Origin: Clostridia bacterium
GTDB taxonomy: Bacteria; Bacillota; Clostridia; Oscillospirales; CAG-272
Direction of reading: 5' to 3'
NCBI GenBank assembly: GCA_017472285.1
Contig: JAFUQQ010000068.1
Coordinates: 1 to 48,237, forward strand
Length of the DNA: 48,237 nt
The notes below the pieces were generated by a model. That model had not been told where the DNA came from and did no database searches. It saw only the letters and a program-made list of their open reading frames with translations. The position numbers and the translations under genes were made by a program. Numbering within the stretch: the first letter of the stretch is position 1; each line of letters opens with the position of its first letter. Shown one piece after another: positions 7,601-15,839 of the stretch.

Positions 7601-9366
7601 ACCTCAACGGTTACACCATCACAGGTAACATGACAACCTCCGCGGCTGTCAGAATCACCAACAGCAATCTCACCGCTTGCGGCGGCGTAAACGGCGAGCT
7701 TTCCGGTAGCTTCATCATCACAGGCGGTCATTACACCACCGATGTAACCTCCATGATTAAGGACGGCTACGAAATCGCTGCTGACGGCTGTGTTGAAAAT
7801 AACTACTACATCGTTTCCGAAGACGCTGAAGGCAATGTTACCGTTGCGATCAAGGGCGATTTCCTTAACCTTGAAAATGCTCCCACAACACAGGATGCTC
7901 TCAAGGATTTCGCAGTAGATGTTGCATTTGACATTGCTCTCAATATGTTCACCAACGCTTCCATGAGCGTGAATGGCAACAACATCTATACCGTTGAACT
8001 CAACAACATTCTTGGTATGACTAACGATTCCAAGGAGGATATCGCAAAGGCTGTATACAATTGCATCAGCTTTGAAGGTGTTACCGCTATTGCAAACGAA
8101 CTTCTTGCTCAACTCGTTGATTTCAGCACAATGGCTAACGCTGTTGTAACCGGTGACGCGATCGCATCTTACGAAATCACAACAAAGGGTTGGAACGTTG
8201 TTCCCGAAATCGTTGGTACAACCGACAAGTACATCACTCTTAATGTTGTTCCTACCGAAGAAACAAAGGACGTTGCTCTCACTGTTGTTTTCGCTGAAAT
8301 GGCAGACGAAGAAACAGCGGCTCTCTCCAACCTCTTTGAAAATCTTGCAAAGACCGTAACCATCGATGCTTCCATCAATCTCGGCGGTATCGGTTATACA
8401 AATGGCAACGTTACGGCTGACATCACCGGTGCAGTTGATGTTGATATTGACTTTTCCGATGATATCAATTACAGCACACTTATTCTCGCGGCTGTTGCTT
8501 ACTCCACTCCTGCACAGAAGGACAATTGCGTTGAAGCAATCAATGTGTTCTATGAATACGGCGATATCAACAGCATCGTAGAAGCACTTGATACCGTTAC
8601 TGCTGCTCAGCTCGTATCTGCTCTCAAGGCAATCGCAACCACAGATTGCGAAGATATGCTTGCAGCAATCGATCTTGACAATGCTGAAATGGTTGCTCTC
8701 GAAGCTGTATACGCAGAACTTCTCGACATCGCAGGTAAGGTAGTTAACCGCCTCGGTATCGCCGGCAACAACACAACCCTCGGCGCTTGCAAGGTTGCAG
8801 ACACCATGGCTACATACGCATTCTCCCGTGAAAACGTGAAGGGCTTTGACGTTGATTTCTCCATCGTTCTCGTTGATGAAGATACAGCGATAACTGCTGA
8901 AATCATCGACGTTCAGGTTAACGCAGGCGGTAAGATCGTTTCTGCTCTCGTTGCGAACGGCTTCATCTACCTCGACGTTCACTATGACGGTATTGAAGCG
9001 TCTGATCTCTTTGATCTCATCGAAATCACAACCAAGCACGCAGATAGCTTCGGTTGGGGTATGGAAAAAGGTCCCGGTGAGTTGATCTGCACGGGTGATA
9101 TCATCACCATTGACGCTGAAAACGTAAGCGGTAAAGTAGAGGAAACATATGTCATCGTTATCCTCGGTGACGCTAACCGCGACGGTAAGACCAACGCAGG
9201 TGACGCTGTCGTAATGGCTAAATATTACGTTGGCAAGACAGATCTCGAAGTATTCGCTGAACTCGCTGCTGACGCAAACAGAAACAACGGTGTTGACGCA
9301 GGTGACGCAGTTAAGGTTACAGGCAAATACATCAATTGGGCAAACTACACTTCCGCTCTTGAATAA
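4690..9366 (+). CDS. Large secreted protein with C-terminal type I dockerin
   Basis: A 1558-residue exported protein. The start is GTG at 4690 behind GGGAGG. Residues 1-29 are a signal peptide ending in GVFAAD. The long middle has repeated beta-rich, Asp/Val-rich segments with no catalytic motif I recognise. Near residues 930-1040 a stretch (ATAKENTVIVLLQDVTLSSD, then FINLNGYTITGN) looks like a short right-handed beta-helix. The last 66 residues (1493-1558) are a dockerin with two calcium loops, DANRDGKTNAGD and DANRNNGVDAGD, each followed by an AKYYVG/GKYINW helix. Dockerins bind cohesins; the next gene (20 bases on) encodes a cohesin-like surface protein, its likely partner. The codon usage is highly biased, which suggests strong expression. 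The function of the body is unknown. Confidence 0.85.
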   Translation: MKKTFLRFVSTALAAVMLFGCMNIGVFAADTTGEQNNVTSVPAPTVTVPQSNAPSAQATVEKTIASILAGSKTEFTAAEKAVLNAVALKSETFSYTDLGLGAEENVVLALTDTANTYTVKANAIASGLANMWVPVGGRAICEAGTVVFTLTDGEGIFTAEKIDHVEIDYALVISEISAVTANFVANLPYTLATEAVAQKEVLDYYAQDKIYNNLVNFATYMPVFDLVKANFGAETQAVIAELMEKCIHTTGDGDSLYLTEYISEYKAKGLAYYYAEGTYEAISEQLTLVKNAINVISADAKFQEIFTEGSAMDKTFPSFDLPGKKKSIDEIKTALNEKTLVPVNANIDRASAYLPALADAVEAAIGNSSAKTVSDVTLSKTLNVVAPDKTKVSIVVSVVNKDGFVLDTLTESVTYEIGTVLTENDAQDLEDLIADLEADLGIDAENYVCTVEGVLPTEGDTIAAPIVVSYVWAPVSYTIVIEGMEDQILYADGSGLTITLPGTGNPEEKYVYSIGNTEVNVGVENKTYTFVDVSVLKALCTDGELVIRRTVLNAAREDILAFVDAMNEAIAGKASVEVGGVKVPVITLIPVESVGGEISVIFRVTPYLQGVDYQGLVVDVMKVLTIDGNPFGTLKLNGKPLYDGKVYMQTVLDTVLSDNFGFDAICNMIDANGDIADITVTEPSLAGATVIDTEYDVPLTDMLGGKLIKAELQADSFKFPFYVTFEDYDQMAETLKNVEGALATVKDNINVTAQNGVLNVELVMPASFSAYYLAELLVMDQADLANIENMQLEEALAFMMSLIKPLVADEDFTLETIENTMAKVGQNVDLSQYVTEAQFATIRKALNYLFTKGELESEANGNAYSATVSYKIRDLLINRFHVDSMFLALVAEAGEDSKGISLSFTITDNTIATYDFDALVIDPNARDLSILTTTKDLADVLATAKENTVIVLLQDVTLSSDVVIPNRVFINLNGYTITGNMTTSAAVRITNSNLTACGGVNGELSGSFIITGGHYTTDVTSMIKDGYEIAADGCVENNYYIVSEDAEGNVTVAIKGDFLNLENAPTTQDALKDFAVDVAFDIALNMFTNASMSVNGNNIYTVELNNILGMTNDSKEDIAKAVYNCISFEGVTAIANELLAQLVDFSTMANAVVTGDAIASYEITTKGWNVVPEIVGTTDKYITLNVVPTEETKDVALTVVFAEMADEETAALSNLFENLAKTVTIDASINLGGIGYTNGNVTADITGAVDVDIDFSDDINYSTLILAAVAYSTPAQKDNCVEAINVFYEYGDINSIVEALDTVTAAQLVSALKAIATTDCEDMLAAIDLDNAEMVALEAVYAELLDIAGKVVNRLGIAGNNTTLGACKVADTMATYAFSRENVKGFDVDFSIVLVDEDTAITAEIIDVQVNAGGKIVSALVANGFIYLDVHYDGIEASDLFDLIEITTKHADSFGWGMEKGPGELICTGDIITIDAENVSGKVEETYVIVILGDANRDGKTNAGDAVVMAKYYVGKTDLEVFAELAADANRNNGVDAGDAVKVTGKYINWANYTSALE

Positions 9367-9386
9367 TTATTTGGAGGAATTAAATA

Positions 9387-10430
9387 ATGAAAAAATCCAG
9401 CAAACTTCTGACTTTGCTTGTGGTTTTGGCTATGCTCGTCAGCCTTATTTGCCTTCCTGTTTCTGCGGTAGACGTTGAACAGGGCAAAACCCACAATGCA
9501 ACCGTTTCTTTTGACGATGTTGCCGGCGTAGACGGTAAGATCTCCTATTCCAACCCCGATATGTTTACCGCAGTCAGCGTTAAGATTTCCACAAACGCTA
9601 CCGGTGAAGCTACCAAAGACGCATTTATGCTTTATTCCGCAGATGCTGAAGAAACCAGACTCAGCTTCGTTATTACTTTCAAAGTAAGCGCGAAAGCAAA
9701 AGCAAATGAATCCTGTGCAGTTGTAATCACCTACAACACCTTCGATGAAAATGGCAACGCGATCGCAAAGAATCTCGTTAAGACCATCAACATCAAGGCT
9801 GTTGAAGCTACTAACAACATCGACTACTCCAAGCTCAACGAAGAAATCGCTCTCGCTGAAATCCTCGTTGAAAAGGATTACACAGCTGAAAGCTGGGCAG
9901 TTCTCGCAAACGCTCTCGCTAATGCAAAGAACGCAAGAACCAGCAACAACCAGTCTGTTGTAGACAGCGCAGCAGCAGCTCTCGAAGCAGCTCGTCTTGC
10001 TCTTGTTAAGCTCGATTATTCCGCACTTATCGCAGCTCTTGCTGAAGTGAATGCGTTCTACAGCACGGATGATATGACAAGCCTTCTGAAACAATTTGTT
10101 GAAGCTGTTATGCTCGGCAACGATCTTCTCGAAAATGGCGGTAGCCAGGACGAAATCGATGCTACAGCAGCTAAGATCCTTGAATTGCTTGATGCTTTGA
10201 AAAAAGCTCTCGAAAATGTGGGCGACGGACAGACCGTGTATGTTGAAGTACCTGTTCCCGGTGAAACCGTAACTGTAACTGTTACAGAAACAGTTCCGGT
10301 TGAAGTTGAAGTTCCGGTGCAGAATAATCTTTGGCTCATTCTCTTCATCATCACCGCAATTCTCTTGGTTGCAGCAGTCGCCTTCCTCGTTGTAAAATAT
10401 CTTCAGGAAAGAGGAACCGGCGCGTACTAA
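9387..10430 (+). CDS. Membrane-anchored surface protein with cohesin-like and FIVAR-like domains
   Basis: A 347-residue surface protein. Residues 1-27 are a signal peptide (ending PVSA). Residues 29-137 form a compact beta domain (KISYSNPDMFTAVSVKIST, then RLSFVITFKVSAKA) resembling a small cohesin-like fold. Residues 145-210 resemble a FIVAR module (LAEILVEKDYTAESWAVLAN), and 211-278 a second helical unit. Residues 284-311 are a Val/Pro/Thr linker, 314-338 a transmembrane helix, and a short cytosolic tail follows. It starts 20 bases after the dockerin gene with TTTGGAGGA and shares its codon usage, so the two are likely co-expressed. The pair could be a minimal cell-surface dock. The cohesin call is moderate, as no conserved cohesin signature can be proved by eye. 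Confidence 0.7.
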   Translation: MKKSSKLLTLLVVLAMLVSLICLPVSAVDVEQGKTHNATVSFDDVAGVDGKISYSNPDMFTAVSVKISTNATGEATKDAFMLYSADAEETRLSFVITFKVSAKAKANESCAVVITYNTFDENGNAIAKNLVKTINIKAVEATNNIDYSKLNEEIALAEILVEKDYTAESWAVLANALANAKNARTSNNQSVVDSAAAALEAARLALVKLDYSALIAALAEVNAFYSTDDMTSLLKQFVEAVMLGNDLLENGGSQDEIDATAAKILELLDALKKALENVGDGQTVYVEVPVPGETVTVTVTETVPVEVEVPVQNNLWLILFIITAILLVAAVAFLVVKYLQERGTGAY

Positions 10431-10449
10431 AACAAATTAAGTTTTAGCC

Positions 10450-10490
10450 AGATGTGTCCCATCGGTTCCGATGGGACACATCTTTGATTT
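10450..10490 (+). terminator. Strong intrinsic terminator after the dockerin-cohesin pair
   Basis: A perfect 16-bp stem, AGATGTGTCCCATCGG (10450-10465) with its complement (10468-10483), is followed by a T-rich tail. Confidence 0.85.
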
Positions 10491-10590
10491 TATCAGAAAT
10501 TGCTCAAAAACGACCTCGCCGTTTTGCCGTGTTGGGATGCGGAAAAGCTACAAAAAGGCGAGAAATCGGAGGCGGGCACTGCCCGCTTTT
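10485..10590 (+). repeat. Two-hairpin dispersed repeat, copy 3
   Basis: The copy begins directly in the tail of the preceding terminator. Stem 1 pairs CTCGCC (10515-10520) plus TTTTG with CAAAAAGGCGAG (10551-10562). Stem 2 is GCGGGC-ACT-GCCCGC (10572-10586), followed by TTTTT, so this end may itself terminate transcription. It is the cleanest copy in the window. Confidence 0.85.
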
Positions 10591-10623
10591 TGTAAAAATA
10601 ATACACAGAAAGGAAATAGGCTT

Positions 10624-12093
10624 GTGAAAGAGCAAACTTGGAAACGGAGAGAATACGATACATGGGATGAGGCCTTCAGAGGCTTGGATCCTTTGCTCAG
10701 ACAGCAATCCATGCGCGTCGCGGCTTATACGGAGAAGCTTTTTGTTCAGGCCTGTAAATCCTCATATGGCTTGAATACGGATAGCGGCTCCAAGCATATG
10801 AAATTCAAATTTACGGAAGTTGCTTATAAATGCGGCGCATATCATCAGATCGGTAAAGCTCTCGTACCGCCTGAATATCAGAATTGGCAGAGCGACTTCA
10901 CCGCAGAAGAACAAGAGCTTTACAAAAAATATACCACGGATGGACGTGTGCTCGTCGCACAATTGCAGGAAAAATCTAATAAATTCAAAATCAAAACCAA
11001 AGGCGAAAAAGAGCCGATGACGATCAATATTCCCAATATTATGATTCGTGAGGCTTGTCAGCAGCATATGGAAAAATGGGATGGTACGGGTTATCCCGAC
11101 GGACGAAAGGGCGAGGAAATCAGCCCGATTGCACAGATCGTCGGACTCGCGAAAGAATTTGACCGTATCGTTTCGGAAACAAGATCCGAAACACCCTTTG
11201 AAGAAGCTTGCGAAGCAATCGTTGCGCAGGCGGAAAAAGCATTTTCTCCTGAGCTGATTAAAATTTTTACAGCCTGCAAAAATGCATTCAGAGTTATCTT
11301 CAAAAAATATGAACATTATACGATGGCTCTGCCCAAAACCATCCATCTTCTTGAAAAAAGAAAAGATAGACCGATGGGACTTTCATACAGACCGATGGTG
11401 AATGGTCTGGAAGGTAAGATCAACGCTTATGAAGCGAATCCATGGTTTGCCGGTATCGCGGACAACCCTTCCGAAACCGAAAATATTGCGATCATTGAAC
11501 CTCAGCTTCGCAGATTGGGTGAGATCAGTAATATCACTACATACTTTCTTTATGAAGTTACAGACACGCTTTTGCGTATCGAAAACTGTAAATTGGAAAC
11601 CATTGATGCCATCGTTTTGGAAATGATTCCTTCTTTCTATATGGATGATCCCGAAACTTCAAGATTTGAAGCCCTTTTTGAACATCAGCCGATCGATAAA
11701 TCCCGTCTGATCCTGACGGTTCCTGCGTTTGTTGTCGTGAATGCGAATGACGTACAGGAAAATACGCTGAAATCCTGTATTGAAAAAGGCGTACAACTGA
11801 TGGTGGATGATTGGGAACCCGAAAAGCTTCCTGTGGAACGTATCAAGGAGATCGGTATTCAATACGTTCGCTTGCATCCCGATCAGTATTTGAAAAAAGA
11901 ATCCGCAGATATTCTGAGCGCATTGTCTGCCGATGGTATTACGGCTTACGCCAAAGATGCCGATACGGAAGATGCAATGCGTTGGCTGATCGCTTGCGGG
12001 GTGAAACATTTTGTCGGTGCATCTACGGGACATCCCATCGATGAAGAAGAATTGATCCGTGAAACACTTCTGAGGGAACGCGAAGATGGCTGA
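10624..12093 (+). CDS. Degenerate HD-GYP / EAL-like c-di-GMP-type signalling protein
   Basis: A 489-residue soluble protein. GTG at 10624 is preceded by AGAAAGGA; the longer frame from 10471 would read through the terminator and repeat. Residues about 20-230 follow an HD-GYP domain: YHQIGKALVPPEYQN stands where the family has LLHDIGK, and QQHMEKWDGTGYPDG where it has HHExxDGxGYP. The metal-binding HD has become HQ, the HH has become QH, and a later Asp (IADxFD) is Lys (LAKEFD). The C-terminal 170 residues resemble an EAL domain in which DDFG is DDWE, the KID region is RLHPDQ, and AEGVE is absent. Both halves therefore look catalytically dead, suggesting a receptor or scaffold. It heads the fibre locus and overlaps the next gene by 8 bases. 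Confidence 0.75.
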   Translation: MKEQTWKRREYDTWDEAFRGLDPLLRQQSMRVAAYTEKLFVQACKSSYGLNTDSGSKHMKFKFTEVAYKCGAYHQIGKALVPPEYQNWQSDFTAEEQELYKKYTTDGRVLVAQLQEKSNKFKIKTKGEKEPMTINIPNIMIREACQQHMEKWDGTGYPDGRKGEEISPIAQIVGLAKEFDRIVSETRSETPFEEACEAIVAQAEKAFSPELIKIFTACKNAFRVIFKKYEHYTMALPKTIHLLEKRKDRPMGLSYRPMVNGLEGKINAYEANPWFAGIADNPSETENIAIIEPQLRRLGEISNITTYFLYEVTDTLLRIENCKLETIDAIVLEMIPSFYMDDPETSRFEALFEHQPIDKSRLILTVPAFVVVNANDVQENTLKSCIEKGVQLMVDDWEPEKLPVERIKEIGIQYVRLHPDQYLKKESADILSALSADGITAYAKDADTEDAMRWLIACGVKHFVGASTGHPIDEEELIRETLLREREDG

Positions 12094-13120
12094 TGAAAAA
12101 AAGAATCCTCCCGAACAGGATGGAGGAGAACAACCAAAAATCAAAAAACAAAAAAGACTTTTCAAGAAAAAACGCGCGGGGGTTGTCCTGACTGAAAATG
12201 AAGTCAAGGAAATCAAGGCGGGACGTAAAAGAATCCGTAAGGAATTACGTGCCGCAGGTATCAAAAGTCGCAAGGATTTTGAAACGACCGCGTCAAGTCT
12301 TGGACTTTATTTCGATAAACACAGATGGTGGACGCTATTTTTGTGGCTGCTCCATGGCAAATGGCTTTGGGCATTGCTCGGCGCATTGGTGGCTTTACTT
12401 TTGGCATTCTTTGTGATGTCGCTTGTAACGAAAATGCGTGGTCATTTCACCATCAATATGACAAATGATCTTTTTCGTGAAGGATTTGCGGTCTGCGAGG
12501 AAGAAGAATTTGAAAATCCGACTTCTTATCTTTACAGTATGCCTCTGGAAGGTGCGATGTGTGTTTCCATTGTGAATATTCCCGAAGAAGTTCTGGAAAC
12601 AGACGGTTATTTCCATGGCGAAGACTATTTTGCTTATACTTTCTATATCCGAAACGACGGCGAATCGATCGTCGATTACGATTGGAAAGTACAGATCAAT
12701 TCCGAAAGCAAAGATCTTTCTAAAGCAGCTTGGGTTATGGTATTTGAAGATGAAGAAATGATGTTTTATGCGGAAGCGAAAGAAGATGGTTCGATTGAAG
12801 CCCTTCCTGATTTTTCCGATAATACGCGCGGTTATCTGAAAATGCCTTTCGGTGAATATGCCAGATATCCGAGTGAACAATTTGAACAGATCGATGCACA
12901 GACAACAGTTCCTTATTATCGTGTGATTCCGATCTCATTTGAGGATGAAACAACGGTTGCTTCGGGCAGACAGACGGAAGTAAAACCCACAGAAATACAT
13001 AAATATACCGTCGTGCTTTGGCTTGAAGGAGATGATCCCGATTGTACCAATGATCTCATTGGCGGACATCTCGGACTCGAAATGAATTTCAACCTCATTA
13101 AAGTTCATGAGGAAGAATAA
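12086..13120 (+). CDS. Single-pass membrane protein with TasA/camelysin-like ectodomain
   Basis: A 344-residue protein. Residues 1-80 are a basic cytosolic region rich in Lys/Arg, 92-114 a transmembrane helix, and 115-344 an extracellular beta-rich domain. Near the C-terminus it carries YTVVLWLEGDDPDCTND, followed by a hydrophobic strand. The protein at 15840 has the same element (LWLEGQDIDCTNE). The pattern is common in SipW-type exported proteins of Clostridia. A long cytosolic N-terminus in place of a short signal suggests it stays in the membrane as a base or anchor for the fibre and talks to the cytosolic components. The start codon overlaps the end of the HD-GYP/EAL gene, so the two are probably translationally coupled. 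A MITE-like element follows it. Confidence 0.65.
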   Translation: MADEKKNPPEQDGGEQPKIKKQKRLFKKKRAGVVLTENEVKEIKAGRKRIRKELRAAGIKSRKDFETTASSLGLYFDKHRWWTLFLWLLHGKWLWALLGALVALLLAFFVMSLVTKMRGHFTINMTNDLFREGFAVCEEEEFENPTSYLYSMPLEGAMCVSIVNIPEEVLETDGYFHGEDYFAYTFYIRNDGESIVDYDWKVQINSESKDLSKAAWVMVFEDEEMMFYAEAKEDGSIEALPDFSDNTRGYLKMPFGEYARYPSEQFEQIDAQTTVPYYRVIPISFEDETTVASGRQTEVKPTEIHKYTVVLWLEGDDPDCTNDLIGGHLGLEMNFNLIKVHEEE

Positions 13121-13139
13121 AACCTCAAAGGTTTGATTT

Positions 13140-13302
13140 CAAAGCCTTACCCTTTGGGGAAGGTGTCAACCGAAAGGTTGACGGATGAGGTTTTGCACGA
13201 AATCAAGAATCTTGATTTTGCTAAAATGTGTGATTTTATTGCTTGCTATGACCTCATCAGTCGCGTGAAACGCGCCAGCTTCCCTAAAGGGGAAGCCTTT
13301 AG
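13140..13302. mobile_element. MITE-like element with inverted ends, inside the fibre locus
   Basis: The left arm holds CCCTTTGGGGAAGG, an inner CAACCGAAAGGTTG palindrome and GGATGAGGT. The right arm is roughly the reverse complement: ACCTCAT, GCGTGAAACGC palindrome, CTTCCCTAAAGGGGAAG. The arms of about 50 bp enclose an AT-rich core without a gene. The element lies between the membrane-protein gene and the main subunit gene. The 150 bases after it contain only a weak promoter-like pair, TTGTCA (13331) and TTCAAT (13354). Confidence 0.75.
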
Positions 13303-13452
13303 GAAAGATTGCTTTTGATAAAAGGGCTTATTGTCATCATCAAATGGGAATCTTTCAATTACTACATCGTATGTTACCTTCGGAGAGGACGGACACTCCA
13401 TCGGAATCTCCGTGGGTCTACATAAAATTTATCAAAAAGGAGAATAAACAAA

Positions 13453-15636
13453 ATGGGAAAATCTCAAAAAACCTATATGTCGATTAAGAGCAAACTCATG
13501 GCGGCTGTTGCAATGCTTCTCGTTGCTTCCTTCATGGTTGTTTCTTCGACATATGCATGGTTCACTCTTTCCACAGCACCCGAAGTTACGGGTATTACGA
13601 CAAGAGTCGGCGCAAACGGTAGCTTGGAAATTGCGCTTTATACAGGTCCCGGTGCCGATGGTACAGATACTATTAGCTCTAATGTAGGCGACTCTAACAA
13701 AACTGCAGTTGAGAAAAATAAGACTTGGGGTAATATCATCTCTCTTGATGATGAGGCTTACGGTCTTGATAAGATCATGCTTCTCCCCTCTGTATTGCGC
13801 GTTGGCGCAGACGGCACGATTCAGTCGAACGGTATTTTGGCAACACCTGAATACGGCGCTGACGGTCGTATTACAACACTTGTGGCGGAATCCATTGCGG
13901 CAAACTATGACAAAACAAAATCTTTGTTCTCTGTCGGTTCCACCGCAGCATACGGTGTCAAAGCGATCGGTACAACTTCCGGTATGTCTCAGCAAGAGCT
14001 TCTCCATAGAGCTGCTTATTCTGATATCAAAACGAATTTGAACTTGGCAAATAAACTTGCTTCTGATTCCTTGGCTGCACATGGCGGTGCACTTGCAAAG
14101 ATCGTTTTGGCTAAGGCTGATGGTGCAACATCATACGACATCGAGGCGATTGGTGCTATGCTGAGACAGTTGGCAGGTCTTGATGCAAACTATGCAGAAA
14201 TCGGCAATAGTGTAGCTGATTATCTTGAAAAGGCAATGATGAACTATCTGATCGCAAGCGCAGCAGTTGCAAAGTATGATCTTACCGACGATGCGTTTGC
14301 AGCTTTGGCAACACTCATTAAGAATGAATGTACAGACGGAGCATTCCCTGATCTTACGACAGGCGTTACCATTGGTGACTATACCGCTACATGGGCAAAC
14401 ACTACTGCTATTTCTCTCGTGTATCAGGAATATGTGGCAATTAAAGCTGCTATCGATGAGGCAGTCACAGATTATAGAGCTGTTCAAACTCCGACCGCTG
14501 TAGATTGGACCAAAGTTAACGGTGTTTTGACGGCCAATACAGATGAAGACGATTCAGACTATTCTCTTGTTTATGTTGACGGTATTACAGTAAATGGTTT
14601 TGCAGCAGAAGAACTCAAAGCAAAAGATCCCGTTACCGACGACTATTTGCATCTCAGCGACCTCATGAACGACGTTATGAACGGCCGCGGTGTTCAGGTG
14701 CAGTTGGGCGAAGGTACAGGTACTTTCTTTGACATTGCTCAGGCAACGGACAAGAACGTAGTAGCGGCAATCACGATGCCTGCAGGTACTACTGTTGCCG
14801 GAGTAGGCGTTGGCGGCATGAAAGCAACCATGACGACTGTTCTTACTGGTACAACTACAACAGGTGAAGGTGAGACAGTAGAAACCACATCGTTCGACCA
14901 CGGCATCGACCTTATTGGACAGACAGCTACTACTGTTCCTGAAAAAGGTGAAGGTGTCGTAGAAGACAAGAAACTTGCTGACTACTATGGTTACGCAATC
15001 GACCTTGCGTTCCGTACAAATGCAACTAACTCTAATCTGATGCTCCAGACAACTGCTGCCAACCGTATCTATTCTGATAGCACCAATGAACAGATCATGG
15101 GTAACGGCAGTACGATGACATTCGGATATTCTACTGACTTTAACGAGCAGGACGTTGCAAACCTTATGAAATCCATTCGTATCGTGTTTGCTGATTCCAA
15201 GGGTGCGCCGATCGCTTATGCAGGTCTGGATGCAGCTAACGCAACTCTTTCCGTAAATGATAAGGGTGAAAATGTTATCACTGCTTCCATTAAGCTCTAT
15301 GACGGTGTTACTGTTAAGTCCATGAGTGATGGTACTGCTTCCGGTACAATTTCTTATCCTGACTTTACAGGTGCTACCTTCAAGACAACAAATGACAAGG
15401 GTCAGACAGCGATCGTTGCTCTCGAAAAGAACACACAGACAGTCATCACCGCGTACGTTTACCTCGACGGTACAACCGTTGACAATGGTGACGTTGCTAC
15501 GGGTACAATGTCTATGACAGGTTCTATGAACCTCCAGTTCTCCAGCGATGCAGATCTCACACCTATGAGCTATGCACCTCTTCAGGGCACTACTACAACA
15601 GAAACTACACAGACTGAAGCGTCCTCCGGTAATTAA
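13453..15636 (+). CDS. SipW-type exported protein, candidate major fibre subunit
   Basis: A 727-residue exported protein. ATG at 13453 is preceded by GGAGAATAA. Residues 15-40 are a hydrophobic signal ending SSTYAWFTLSTAPEV, the SipW-dependent pattern seen in TasA/camelysin relatives. The mature part is acidic, Thr/Ala/Asn-rich and free of catalytic motifs, with a short Thr/Glu-rich C-terminal tail. Its N-terminal region (GANGSLEIAL, then KTWGNIISLDDEAYGLD) and C-terminal region (LMKSIRIVFADSKG, then TAYVYLDGTTVDN) recur in the 1661-residue protein at 24853. The skewed codon usage resembles the dockerin gene and suggests abundant expression. By analogy with TasA it could form extracellular filaments. 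Subunit function is inferred from signal type and context. Confidence 0.65.
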   Translation: MGKSQKTYMSIKSKLMAAVAMLLVASFMVVSSTYAWFTLSTAPEVTGITTRVGANGSLEIALYTGPGADGTDTISSNVGDSNKTAVEKNKTWGNIISLDDEAYGLDKIMLLPSVLRVGADGTIQSNGILATPEYGADGRITTLVAESIAANYDKTKSLFSVGSTAAYGVKAIGTTSGMSQQELLHRAAYSDIKTNLNLANKLASDSLAAHGGALAKIVLAKADGATSYDIEAIGAMLRQLAGLDANYAEIGNSVADYLEKAMMNYLIASAAVAKYDLTDDAFAALATLIKNECTDGAFPDLTTGVTIGDYTATWANTTAISLVYQEYVAIKAAIDEAVTDYRAVQTPTAVDWTKVNGVLTANTDEDDSDYSLVYVDGITVNGFAAEELKAKDPVTDDYLHLSDLMNDVMNGRGVQVQLGEGTGTFFDIAQATDKNVVAAITMPAGTTVAGVGVGGMKATMTTVLTGTTTTGEGETVETTSFDHGIDLIGQTATTVPEKGEGVVEDKKLADYYGYAIDLAFRTNATNSNLMLQTTAANRIYSDSTNEQIMGNGSTMTFGYSTDFNEQDVANLMKSIRIVFADSKGAPIAYAGLDAANATLSVNDKGENVITASIKLYDGVTVKSMSDGTASGTISYPDFTGATFKTTNDKGQTAIVALEKNTQTVITAYVYLDGTTVDNGDVATGTMSMTGSMNLQFSSDADLTPMSYAPLQGTTTTETTQTEASSGN

Positions 15637-15839
15637 TTACTAACAAAAACAAAAAGAGTTGATGAATCGTGTCTGATTTTACGTTAACCGAAGAAATTAA
15701 CTCGCTTGATGCACCCGCCGAGATTTTTCTCGGCGCGGTGTCGGGGCGGAAAACATAAAGCAAGAGCGAATGGAGTGCGTTTTTGCTTTATGTTCCCTCC
15801 GCATCAGAACCGAAAAATTTTCAGAAAGGGAAGATCGGT
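15637..15839 (+). other. Structured gap between major and minor subunit genes
   Basis: Two stable stems stand out. One is CGCCGAGA (15716-15723) with TCTCGGCG (15728-15735) around a TTTT loop, extended by CACC/GGTG. The other is CATAAAGCAA (15754-15763) with TTGCTTTATG (15783-15792). Neither is followed by a long T-run. They could shield the 3' end of the upstream mRNA or partly terminate it, lowering expression of the downstream genes. Confidence 0.5.

Noticed and set aside
4561..9039. A 1492-codon open frame on the minus strand opposite the dockerin gene
   Set aside because: It lacks a ribosome binding site and signal, is rich in Cys and Asn with no domain, and arises from the strong codon bias of the real gene on the plus strand, which has a signal peptide and dockerin.
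13133..13318. A 61-codon frame in the gap before the main subunit gene
   Set aside because: It is made of the inverted arms of the MITE-like element and has no ribosome binding site.
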